Below, in pieces: positions 53,867-62,057 of a stretch of DNA of 64,000 nucleotides. How positions within the stretch are numbered: the first letter of the stretch is position 1; every line of letters begins with the position of its first letter. Below the pieces are notes generated by a model. It saw nothing but the letters and a program-made list of their open reading frames with translations, did no database searches and was not told the DNA's origin. The stretch comes from Singulisphaera sp. GP187 (GTDB lineage Bacteria; Planctomycetota; Phycisphaerae; Phycisphaerales; SM1A02), in contig CAMBOV010000010.1 in NCBI GenBank assembly GCA_945869475.1, positions 1 through 64,000 on the forward strand, written 5' to 3'. Both the position numbers and the translations under genes were made by a program.

Positions 53867-55002
53867 GGCTGGTCGAGCGCATGTGCGCCAGCGCTGAATC
53901 GCGCAAATTCTGTCGCACACTCAGGACACCGCCCGACACCCGCGAGTGCAGTCGTCGCACAAAGATCAAAGTCGCATGAGAGACACCGCTCGCCTTCGCG
54001 TGCTCGCGCGCGAAAATGCGCGACGTTCATCGCACGCAAGATCAGCCCGACCATCAGGATCGACACGGCATAGACAATGATGTCGCGCATCTCGCGAATT
54101 TCCTCAATCACCCTCATCGACACGCCTCTGGGCACGAGATATTGAGCGGAGAGTGCCATCACTGCTCCAACGCTCATGAGCGCGATGATCACGTGAAAGC
54201 ATCCCCGAACGCCACTTTGCAGTGACATCACCGCTTGATTGCGCCGTGTGCGACCGAAGAGCTCGCACGGCACGACCCACTGCGCGCGCAACCAGCGGTG
54301 AGCGCAGATGTGGCAAGTGCCAGATTCGGCAACTCGCTCGTCAGTCGTGGTCGCACCGCTGCCGCACACGAAACACTGCCGATTCAGTGCGAGACGCGCA
54401 ATAATCGCGCGACAGGCAGAGCGGTTCGAAATCTCGAGCGCAACGATCGCGAAGAAGACTGCGCCAAGAAAGCCTGTCTGCCAGGGACGGGTGTCGAGAA
54501 AGACGGTGTGTTCGAACATGAGCGCAAGGGGAAAGCCAACCAGCGCGCCGAGCGTCGCCGAGGTGGCAAGTGCACACCAGTTAAAAGGATGGTCAAAGAC
54601 TGCGGCTTGCGCCGCGCTGTCAAGATCTGCGCGCATCTGTGATAAGGGATCACGCGCGCGAACCTTCATCCCCAAGACGCTGACCGCGACGAGGATTCCA
54701 ATGCAGTCGGCAATCCAATCAGCAATCGATGTGTGGCGTTGGATGAACGGCAGCGCTTGTGTCAACTCGTCGAAGGTCGCGAAGAGCACCATCGCACCCA
54801 AGAGAAGTATCAGCGAGTTGATCACGCGCGCGCGTGCGAGCAAGAAGGTGACGATGCCAAACGTGAGCGCATGCAGCACTTTGTCGCTTGGAGCCTCAGG
54901 TCCGAGGGTCAACTTTGGCCAGTGTGTTGCGATGAGCGTGAAGAAAAATGCCGCGGCAGTCATGATGCGCCACCAGTGCAACCCCCGTGCGCCCAGATTC
55001 AC
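53803..55002 (-). CDS. VanZ-like membrane protein with zinc-ribbon tail
   Basis: The 399-residue protein has a VanZ-like four-helix N-terminal domain (THWPKLTLGPEAPSDKVLHALTFG, typical xHWPxx and DKxLHxxxF) and then a larger part with further helices and two zinc-ribbon-like Cys groups: CFVCGSG...CHICAHRW and CLSCDFDLC...CPEC near the C-terminus. The second resembles the CxxCxYDL...RCPEC ribbons common in planctomycetes. The GTG start overlaps the parA stop (GTGA) and includes the conserved first helix; starting at the later ATG would cut it. Confidence 0.75.
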   Translation of the reverse strand: MNLGARGLHWWRIMTAAAFFFTLIATHWPKLTLGPEAPSDKVLHALTFGIVTFLLARARVINSLILLLGAMVLFATFDELTQALPFIQRHTSIADWIADCIGILVAVSVLGMKVRARDPLSQMRADLDSAAQAAVFDHPFNWCALATSATLGALVGFPLALMFEHTVFLDTRPWQTGFLGAVFFAIVALEISNRSACRAIIARLALNRQCFVCGSGATTTDERVAESGTCHICAHRWLRAQWVVPCELFGRTRRNQAVMSLQSGVRGCFHVIIALMSVGAVMALSAQYLVPRGVSMRVIEEIREMRDIIVYAVSILMVGLILRAMNVAHFRARAREGERCLSCDFDLCATTALAGVGRCPECATEFARFSAGAHALDQPHSAGGANPSGPVDGTALPTA

Positions 55003-55895
55003 GACGCAGCAGGTCCCTGCGCCATTGATGAAACTTGCGCGAGCGAAACCTGCGCATTCGGCACCACTCGCTTCCACCGTTCGCGAAGAGCCTCTGCGAT
55101 CGCTCGGTAGTCGGCGGCGCCCGCACAGAGCGGCGCGTAATCGAAGATCGTCTGTCCAAAGCTCGGCGCCTCTGCCAACTTGATATTGCGCCGAACCGCG
55201 GGACGCAAGACTTCTGCATCCTGCCATGGCAGCGAACTGCCTCGATACTTCTCGAAGTAGCTCTCCATCTCTTGGACGACCGCCTTTCCATGACCTGATT
55301 GCGATTCGTGCATGCACAGAAGCACCCCAGCAACGGTGAGCTTCGAATTAAGCGCGCGCTGCACGAGCAAGACGGTCTCGAGAAGTTTCTCGAGTCCGCG
55401 CAGTGCGAGGTATTGCGCTTGAGTCGGCACGAGAACTTCATCGGCCATCGTGAGCGCGTTGACGCTGAGCACTCCAAGACTTGGAGGGCAATCGAGCAGC
55501 ACCACATCAAAGGATGGCAACGACGAGGCGAGTCGCTCAGCGAGAATGTGCTGCATGTTGGGTTGCAGTGCGAGTTCGCCCTCGACAAGCGCGAGCTCGG
55601 TATCGCTTGGAATAAACCAGAGATTTTCACGTGCCTCTCGAATCAACTCGCTTGCTTCAACTTCTGGACTCATAAAAAGATCGCGCACCGTCGGCTGATC
55701 TGGTGCGGGTTCATGCCCGAAATGCAGCGAGAGATTCGATTGTGGATCGAGGTCGACGACGAGAGTTCGCAGTCCTGCAATCGCGAATGCAGCGCCCAGG
55801 TTTGCAGTCGATGTCGTCTTGCCAACGCCCCCCTTCTGATTCAACAGCGCGATGACACGGGGTCTTGTTTGTTGTGATGCGCGAGCGCCCTTCAT
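54999..55895 (-). CDS. ParA/Soj-family ATPase
   Basis: The 298-residue protein is a ParA-type Walker ATPase: KGGVGKTT (21-28), VVDLDPQSNLS (Walker A' partner), VVLLDCPPSLG and a late GQTIFDYAPLCAGAADYRAIAEALRERW typical of Soj. It binds DNA or polar landmarks for chromosome or cargo positioning. No parB gene or parS-like repeat was seen in the window, and its neighbours are secreted proteins and a VanZ-like protein, which is unlike the usual parAB location near the origin. ATGA links it to the upstream gene. Confidence 0.9.
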   Translation of the reverse strand: MKGARASQQTRPRVIALLNQKGGVGKTTSTANLGAAFAIAGLRTLVVDLDPQSNLSLHFGHEPAPDQPTVRDLFMSPEVEASELIREARENLWFIPSDTELALVEGELALQPNMQHILAERLASSLPSFDVVLLDCPPSLGVLSVNALTMADEVLVPTQAQYLALRGLEKLLETVLLVQRALNSKLTVAGVLLCMHESQSGHGKAVVQEMESYFEKYRGSSLPWQDAEVLRPAVRRNIKLAEAPSFGQTIFDYAPLCAGAADYRAIAEALRERWKRVVPNAQVSLAQVSSMAQGPAAS

Positions 55896-57685
55896 GGGGC
55901 GAGTGTAACGCTCGAGAGAGTCCAACTCGACAAATCAATTGGGATTCCCTTCGCCTGTGGGTCGACTAGGAGTGGCGAGAGCCCGGCGAACTGTCGTCGT
56001 GCAAAAGCGGGCGGAGCGTCTGAGCCAGTCCCTTCGATAATCCGCGCGACTGCGATCGTTAGCTTTCCTTCGCTCGCATTTGCAGCGGTCACCCAACTTT
56101 CAGGCAGCGGCACTCGCACCCGCCATCGATCGGAGTGCTGGTGCACCTGGCATCCCAACTCGACCGACTCATCCTGCGCAACCACGGTGCCATCCGATCG
56201 AATCGAGAGCGTGTGGCGAAAGCCCGCATCGCATGTCACGGTGACTTCATCCTTGTTTGGATTGGCATCGGCAGGCGCGAGGCATTCGATCAGCAACTCC
56301 CATCCCGTGGGGCGCCGGCGGATGCCAACACTCGTCGACCAGGCAAGAGGAGGTGCCTTGAGAGTGCCAGCGCGTGCTTGCGCGAGCGTCGCAGCGGGAC
56401 GAAGCGCGCCAAATCCAAGACCTGGCGGACGCACTGCGGCCCGTCCAAATCCGACCTGAATCGCGCACTTGTTCACGCCATGTTGAGCGATGAGAACTGG
56501 CTGTGCGCGTGCGTTGGCTTCGATCGCATCGCGACCTTGGTTGGGGCCAGTGAGATCGGCAGGTGGCAACATCGCTGAGAGTCCGTGGTCGCGCAGTGCT
56601 GTCGCGAGCGTCTCGTCGATCTCGACGACATCTGGTTGAGGAGGTCGTGCTCGCACAACTGTGAAGAACTCAATTGACTCAGGCGCGATCTCGCCGCGTG
56701 TCGCATCAACCTTCTCACCCTGCCAATGAAAGGTCAGCGGGATCGACTCACTTCGAGGATTCGCCGCGCCGATCACGAGCGACTCTCCCTCATCGCGTTC
56801 GAGCCAGAAAAGAATCGGCGAACGCCCCTCGAGCCACGCCTTCGCGCTCTCAACGAGCACGATGCCATCAGTGCGCGGAGTGAGCAGCGATCGAAGCAGC
56901 GAATTCAATTCGGTCTCATCACTCTCCCACGCGGCGAAACTCGTGGCGCTCTTTCCGCGAAGTCCGTGTGCGCGACCGGTGAGATCTGAGAGCAGCAGGT
57001 CTGACGTGACCGGATCGTTCTGCTCGAGTCGCGCAATCGCTGCCGACCACATTCCAGCGATCGATCGCGCGTAGAGCACATCGTGCGGCTGTCCTGCGAA
57101 GGGCTCAGCAACCATCCCCATTCGATGGGCTTGCAGGAGTGTTCGGTAGTACTCGCTCGGCGCGGATGCATCTGGAAGGTCGCTCGCACTCAGCGTGAGT
57201 TCTGACGGCGCGCGTGTCTTCGTAGTCGCGAGAGCGTCCATCCAATAGGGCTGTAAAACCTGCTCGCCCAGGCGAATCTCATCTTCGCCATCGCTTGGTA
57301 ACGGCGCGAGCAGAACGATGTCGCTCTCGCCCACGGCGGGTGCCGTTGCGATCATCTGCACGGGAGAGGTCCACTGCACACGCGCGACATCGCGCGACTC
57401 GAGCTTCGCGATCTGCCCGACGATGCGGCGTCCATCGGAGAGGCGAAGGTCGACTGTCGCTGGCCACGCGACCTGTGGCGATCGCCGCACGAGTGGCACG
57501 AGCAAGACACCACCTCGAACTGCAATTGGAGTCGCGAGAGTCGCGGCGATGTTTTGCGCGGTTGGCAGCGAGAGAAACTCGACGGGGATCGTTGGCGCGA
57601 CCTCCTGTGGTGCGGCGAGAGTTGTCGCGGCGAGAGTTGTCGCACAAAGAACCAGCGTGCAACTCGAGAACCAGAGAGAGTTCAT
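55892..57685 (-). CDS. Secreted hypothetical protein (597 residues)
   Basis: No family recognised. The protein has a signal peptide (to about residue 25) and a mixed alpha/beta body; residues about 60-130 have a beta pattern with VDLRLSDGRRIVGQIAKLE, reminiscent of a PDZ-like or trypsin-domain border, and the C-terminal third (from about 430) is a beta domain (LAWSTSVGIRRRPTGWELLIE, DEVTVTCDAGFRHTLSIRSDG). The gene lies two bases after the next upstream gene, and a GTG overlapping that stop could add two residues. It belongs to the birA-secreted-secreted-parA-VanZ unit. Confidence 0.7.
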   Translation of the reverse strand: MNSLWFSSCTLVLCATTLAATTLAAPQEVAPTIPVEFLSLPTAQNIAATLATPIAVRGGVLLVPLVRRSPQVAWPATVDLRLSDGRRIVGQIAKLESRDVARVQWTSPVQMIATAPAVGESDIVLLAPLPSDGEDEIRLGEQVLQPYWMDALATTKTRAPSELTLSASDLPDASAPSEYYRTLLQAHRMGMVAEPFAGQPHDVLYARSIAGMWSAAIARLEQNDPVTSDLLLSDLTGRAHGLRGKSATSFAAWESDETELNSLLRSLLTPRTDGIVLVESAKAWLEGRSPILFWLERDEGESLVIGAANPRSESIPLTFHWQGEKVDATRGEIAPESIEFFTVVRARPPQPDVVEIDETLATALRDHGLSAMLPPADLTGPNQGRDAIEANARAQPVLIAQHGVNKCAIQVGFGRAAVRPPGLGFGALRPAATLAQARAGTLKAPPLAWSTSVGIRRRPTGWELLIECLAPADANPNKDEVTVTCDAGFRHTLSIRSDGTVVAQDESVELGCQVHQHSDRWRVRVPLPESWVTAANASEGKLTIAVARIIEGTGSDAPPAFARRQFAGLSPLLVDPQAKGIPIDLSSWTLSSVTLAP

Positions 57686-57687
57686 GT

Positions 57688-58542
57688 TCACTTCGCCGTC
57701 GCGTCGCTCGACGCACGCTGCATCAACTGCGTGAATCGTTGCTGTCGATACAAGAAGTCTGCGACCATTCGCGGTCGAACATCGGCACCTTCGCCGACGA
57801 TGAGCGATCGATTCACACCCGTGGGAAGCACACCCATCCACGCAGCAAGATCGGGTGCGGCAGGGACGAACTCGCTCACACTCGCGTTTGGCTTCGTATC
57901 ACTCGACGCGGTCGCGCGCGCACTTCCGCCGCCGAATCCAACATCGTTTGCTCGCACGATGGGCAACTCAGTGCCGAGTGGAGCCCTGATCACGTCGTTG
58001 CGTTCTGGGTTGGGTCGTCCCTCATTCGCATCGATTGCATCGCTTCGTTCAGCCGCGCGCGCGATGGGAGTTCGATTGCCCTCGCTTTCGGCGGCGCGCT
58101 CTCGCGCTGCCATCACGCTGCCACCGGCCGCGTCATTAGGAGCCTGGATGGTCGCCCAATCTGGTTTACCGATGTAGTACCGCGTACTCGCAGGCGCGAG
58201 CGTCATTTGCTTCACCAGCTTGCTTCGCTTGTATTCGCCCTCGGTGAAAACCGCGTAGAGCGCGCCGCTCGCGCGGTAGAACAATCCTGGACGCCCCGGG
58301 ACTGCATACACGCGGTCGAATCCCTGCGGCATCGCGAGTTCGTAGGGCATCCCACGCCCTGGCATGTTCAGTGCGCCGCGATCGGCGACGGTCGCCTCGA
58401 CGGGAGTGTTCATCGATTCATCGACGGTGATCGTTGAAAGATCGGCGCGACCTTCAACAGGAGTCTGCGCAGCTGCAGTTGCGGCGAAGGCTGTGATCAC
58501 CAAGATGAAGAGGCACAGACGCATCGACAGAAGGATACGCAT
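57688..58542 (-). CDS. Secreted hypothetical protein (284 residues)
   Basis: No family recognised. The protein has a signal peptide (to about residue 25), a region with RVYAVPGRPGLFYRASGALYAVFTEGEYKRSK (about 76-107), then a low-complexity Ala/Arg/Glu-rich middle and a C-terminal helix ending QQRFTQLMQRASSD. The ATG shares one base with the birA stop (TGATG). It precedes the 597-residue secreted protein; the two may act together. Confidence 0.7.
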   Translation of the reverse strand: MRILLSMRLCLFILVITAFAATAAAQTPVEGRADLSTITVDESMNTPVEATVADRGALNMPGRGMPYELAMPQGFDRVYAVPGRPGLFYRASGALYAVFTEGEYKRSKLVKQMTLAPASTRYYIGKPDWATIQAPNDAAGGSVMAARERAAESEGNRTPIARAAERSDAIDANEGRPNPERNDVIRAPLGTELPIVRANDVGFGGGSARATASSDTKPNASVSEFVPAAPDLAAWMGVLPTGVNRSLIVGEGADVRPRMVADFLYRQQRFTQLMQRASSDATAK

Positions 58543-59309
58543 CAGAGTCGATCTTCAGGAACGAGCACACTCGTCGTCGCTGCCGCGAGCCGATGATCGC
58601 CAGTGGTCGTGCGCACAAGCAGTCCGTTCAAGGGATCGATGCGCACCACGAGACCTTCGATGACTCCGCGGGGAGTTCCGAAAGCCCCGCGCTTTCCGCA
58701 GAGCGCATCTCGCTGCGCGAAGGCAACACCGATGCACTCGTCTGCTGCGACGAGCCAGAGATCGAGCCGCTTCAGGATCGCACACGCGAGATCGAGCCGG
58801 TCGATTGCGAATCCGCAGAGTGCGAGACTCGTCGCGCGCGCGGCGAGTTCGTGTGGAAACGATTGCTGTGTGCAGTTCACTCCAATGCCGACGTGATCGA
58901 TCTGGGCATGTCGCTCGATCAAGATGCCACCCACCTTTCGCGTGGCGATCATCAAGTCGTTTGGCCACTTCAGATCGACGCGGGGCGATCCGCCAGTTGT
59001 GGTGCGTGAGACATCTTCGATTGCCTCTGCGGCGGCAAGCGCGACCGCGAGCGCGAGTCGTTCGCTCGCCTGCGATGCGACGTTCAGCGTCATCGCAAGT
59101 CCGTCGCTTCCCGTATCGACCCACGCACGACCCAGTCGACCACGACCCGCGCGTTGCCTTCCCGTTGTTACAACGGCTCCAACTTCAAGTCGCTTTGCGT
59201 GATCTTGCGTCGAATCAGTCTCGCGCAGAACGTGCACACCCTTCCACGCTGAACACTGCGCGAGAGTTGCCTCGAGTGCATCAGGCCAATGGGTGAGAGG
59301 ACGGCTCAT
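58542..59309 (-). CDS. birA: Biotin--[acetyl-CoA-carboxylase] ligase
   Basis: The 255-residue protein has the biotin-protein ligase motifs GRQRAGRGRLGRAW (ATP/biotin-binding, about residues 50-63) and DLKWPNDLMI, with KVGGILIE and GIGVNC. It activates biotin and attaches it to carboxylase carrier proteins. There is no N-terminal helix-turn-helix, so it is the non-regulatory (type I) form. It ends just at the start of the 284-residue secreted protein, and its own ATG overlaps the HIT stop. Confidence 0.93.
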   Translation of the reverse strand: MSRPLTHWPDALEATLAQCSAWKGVHVLRETDSTQDHAKRLEVGAVVTTGRQRAGRGRLGRAWVDTGSDGLAMTLNVASQASERLALAVALAAAEAIEDVSRTTTGGSPRVDLKWPNDLMIATRKVGGILIERHAQIDHVGIGVNCTQQSFPHELAARATSLALCGFAIDRLDLACAILKRLDLWLVAADECIGVAFAQRDALCGKRGAFGTPRGVIEGLVVRIDPLNGLLVRTTTGDHRLAAATTSVLVPEDRL

Positions 59310-59773
59310 TCGACGCGATCGATCGCAGTCGCGCGATCATCCATCCGCTGCGCGATGGATGCAGCGAGAAGTGCGGCATCGCTCGAAGCGAGTTGCTGCG
59401 TGTGCCAGAGAATGCCCAGACCATCGCCGCCGCTTGCGGGCGAGTCGTGCTGCCCCTCATGTTTGGGAATGATGTGAAAGTGCACGTGCGGCACGGCTTG
59501 GTGGGCGACGGCGCCGTTGTTCTGCAAAACGTTGTACGCGGTCGCGCCCGTCGCTGCGAGTACGGCGCGGGCGATCCGCGGCAGTGCCCGACCGAGCGCA
59601 GCCGCACTTTCATCGCTCAATTGATGCAGAAACTCGCACTCTTCAACTGGAACGACGAGCACATGTCCCCGAGAAATCGGCGCGATGTCAAGAAACGCGA
59701 CCACGCGCGCATCGGTGTAGACGCGATGGGATGGAATCTCGTTGCGGATGATCCGAGTGAAGATCGAGGGCAT
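59306..59773 (-). CDS. HIT family hydrolase
   Basis: The 155-residue protein carries the histidine-triad motif HVHFHIIP (HxHxHxx) near residue 96 and the typical N-terminal IFTRIIRNEIPSHRVYTDARVVAFLDIAP. HIT proteins hydrolyse AMP-linked nucleotides such as Ap4A or AMP-lysine. The ATG MPSIFTR was chosen because it starts the conserved domain; the frame is open upstream over the glutamate dehydrogenase gene but has no start signal. It precedes birA by ATGA overlap. Confidence 0.93.
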   Translation of the reverse strand: MPSIFTRIIRNEIPSHRVYTDARVVAFLDIAPISRGHVLVVPVEECEFLHQLSDESAAALGRALPRIARAVLAATGATAYNVLQNNGAVAHQAVPHVHFHIIPKHEGQHDSPASGGDGLGILWHTQQLASSDAALLAASIAQRMDDRATAIDRVE

Positions 59774-59790
59774 GAGCAGTCGCGCGAGAG

Positions 59791-61119
59791 TTATGGAAAG
59801 ACGCCGCGCAATTCGTAGACCCGTCCGAGATGCTCGAGCGCCGCGGCATAGGCAGCGGTTCTCCAATCGCATTCGAAGCGCATCTTTGCAAGTTTTACCC
59901 TGCGGCTCGCAAGCACCATCGTCTGCTCGACCTGTCGATCGAACTCGACTGGGGACCACGGCACGTAGGTGCGATTCTGAGTCCACTCGAGAAACGATCC
60001 AACCACGGCACCTGCGTTGCAAAGCACGCTTGGCAAGACATCGACGCCACGCTGAAAGAGAACGTCGTCGCTATCGGCCGTCCACGGAGCATGCGCAAGT
60101 TCGGCGATGAGTGGCGCCTCGACCCACTCGGCACGTTCGCGCGTCATGATCTGTTCTCCCGCAGCGAGCACGAGCAGATCGACGGGAGTGCGAAAGAACT
60201 CTTCATCGTGAACAGCCTTGGTGCCCGGGACTCCATGAAGCATTCCATCGACGCGAATGCGCTCGCGCGCAGCTTCGGGTTCGATACCCGCCTCTGAAAC
60301 GATGCCGCCTCGTCGATCAAGCACGCCAACCATCTGCGCGCCTTCTGCAACCAACAGCCGCGCGACCTGGCTACCAACGAGTCCAAATCCGCAGATCGAA
60401 AATCGCAACCCTTGCAGTTTTTTGTTGAAGTCGGGAAGCATGTCGCGAAGGATGTGGATGAATCCCGTTCCAACGGCGATCTCGCGACCTGGCGCGCCGC
60501 CAATCTCGACTGGTTTTCCTGTCACAATCGGTCGCATTCCTTGGCGACTGCGATCGGGTGTGAGCTGCGCCGCAGTGTCGGCGAACCACGCCATGACTTG
60601 GGTGTCTGCGCCAACATCCGGTCCCGGAATGTCATAGTCGGGACCGATGTGATGTGCGATCGCTGCGGCGAATCGACGCACGACGCGCTGAAGTTCGTCG
60701 CGCGAGAGCACGTGCGGATCGCAGATCACGCCACCTGCGGCTCCGCCGAAGGGCAGGCGCAAGAGCGCGCACTTGAGCATCATCAACATGGCGAGCCCGC
60801 CGAGGTCGTCTTGCGACATCAGCGGTGCGAAGCGCAATCCACCCTTGAAGGGTCCAAGTGCATCATTGTGTTGGATGCGATATCCCGTGAACATCCGGTG
60901 ATCGCCATCATCCATCAGCACCGGAAAGTGCACGACGATTTCGTTTTTCGGTCGCGCGAGAATCATCTGATAAGCGTTTTCAAGTCCAACAACATCGGCG
61001 GCGCTCAGCATGCGCTGCACCATCTGCGAATAGAGGCCCCCTCCAGAGGGGTAAATCCCGAGCGCTTCCATAATCGCGCTTTGATGTCTGACTGGGTCTT
61101 GGGGTCCGGCGCGTTTCAT
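59791..61119 (-). CDS. Glu/Leu/Phe/Val dehydrogenase family (glutamate dehydrogenase-like)
   Basis: The 442-residue protein matches glutamate dehydrogenases: GPFKGGLRFAP (catalytic/substrate Lys), MLKCALLRLPFGGAAGGV (Lys), DIPGPDVGAD and the Rossmann-type FSICGFGLVGSQVARLLVAEGA. It interconverts glutamate and 2-oxoglutarate with NAD(P). Whether the cofactor is NAD or NADP cannot be read safely. The ATG MKRAG overlaps the CBM9-like stop (ATGA). Together with the phosphate dikinase gene it suggests central carbon/nitrogen metabolism. Confidence 0.9.
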   Translation of the reverse strand: MKRAGPQDPVRHQSAIMEALGIYPSGGGLYSQMVQRMLSAADVVGLENAYQMILARPKNEIVVHFPVLMDDGDHRMFTGYRIQHNDALGPFKGGLRFAPLMSQDDLGGLAMLMMLKCALLRLPFGGAAGGVICDPHVLSRDELQRVVRRFAAAIAHHIGPDYDIPGPDVGADTQVMAWFADTAAQLTPDRSRQGMRPIVTGKPVEIGGAPGREIAVGTGFIHILRDMLPDFNKKLQGLRFSICGFGLVGSQVARLLVAEGAQMVGVLDRRGGIVSEAGIEPEAARERIRVDGMLHGVPGTKAVHDEEFFRTPVDLLVLAAGEQIMTRERAEWVEAPLIAELAHAPWTADSDDVLFQRGVDVLPSVLCNAGAVVGSFLEWTQNRTYVPWSPVEFDRQVEQTMVLASRRVKLAKMRFECDWRTAAYAAALEHLGRVYELRGVFP

Positions 61120-62057
61120 TTCGATCTCGCTTTCGATAGGTCTTGGGCCTTTGCATTCGCCTTCGCTTGTTCTGGGGAAGAGGCGAACGTCACGACTCCC
61201 CACCACTGCGGCACATGCATGTCAATGATCCACTGAGGCGTCCATGTCCAGTTATCTTCTGGCTTTCCAGCAACTTTAGCATAGCCCGCGCCCTGCTTCT
61301 CGAGCATCCACTGCACGCGCGAGAAGTTGATTCGCCACGAATCGCCGATGATCGGCGGTCGCGCGCACTTCTGAAAGGTCGCAGTGCCAGCCGCAGGAGC
61401 GATCGGGGCGAACATCGACCAAGGCAGCGCCATCTCGATGGTCCAACTTCGATCGACGTCCGACGAATCGTTGAGTGTTCCATCAAGCGCAATCGCAAAG
61501 GTCATTCCCTTTGCAGTCCATCCATGATTCCCCTTTGCGCCAGCGCGGTAGGTCTCTGGCAAGTAAAGATCAAAGATGGTGCCGAGCGCATTCACTTCGA
61601 TTTCGTAGTACTCACGCGTGTCTCCATCGGGATCGATGAAAACTTCGAAGTCGTTGTCTTGAAAAACAATCTCGTCGTGGGTCTTCAACGTTGCCCACAG
61701 ATCAGTCTCGGCAAGCTCTGCTCCGATGTAGAGATTCGCTTGGTCCCAGGTCATTTTCACCCGCGTCTGCTGGCGTGGAGTTGCGCGCGCGGGCCCTTCG
61801 ATGTCAACGAACGGTTCGCTCCACGCTGCGGCGGACCACGCTCCCTCGTCGAGCTTGCCGTCGAAAGCGATTGCACTCGCGCACGCCGGCGCTGAGTAAT
61901 GACGCGGTGCATAGAGCGCCGCAGTCGAGAGCGCTGGATCCTGACGCAGGTATGGCGCGGGCGGCTTCGGATGCTCAGTCATCCGGCAGATCACCACTTC
62001 CTGCTGACATCCCGCAACGAACGACACGAGTAGTGTGAACGCTGCGATGTGCTTCAT
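61116..62057 (-). CDS. Lipoprotein with carbohydrate-binding family 9-like domain
   Basis: The 313-residue protein has a lipoprotein signal (VAGC, Cys17) and one CBM9-like/DOMON-type domain: FDGKLDEGAWSAAAWSEPFVDIEG, TRVKMTWDQANLYIGAELAE and DNDFEVFIDPDGDTREYYEIEVNALGTIFDLYL, the classical pattern of this family. It probably binds sugars on the cell surface. The position between phosphate dikinase and glutamate dehydrogenase, with ATGA overlaps on both sides, is unusual for a cell-surface binding protein. Confidence 0.88.
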   Translation of the reverse strand: MKHIAAFTLLVSFVAGCQQEVVICRMTEHPKPPAPYLRQDPALSTAALYAPRHYSAPACASAIAFDGKLDEGAWSAAAWSEPFVDIEGPARATPRQQTRVKMTWDQANLYIGAELAETDLWATLKTHDEIVFQDNDFEVFIDPDGDTREYYEIEVNALGTIFDLYLPETYRAGAKGNHGWTAKGMTFAIALDGTLNDSSDVDRSWTIEMALPWSMFAPIAPAAGTATFQKCARPPIIGDSWRINFSRVQWMLEKQGAGYAKVAGKPEDNWTWTPQWIIDMHVPQWWGVVTFASSPEQAKANAKAQDLSKARSK

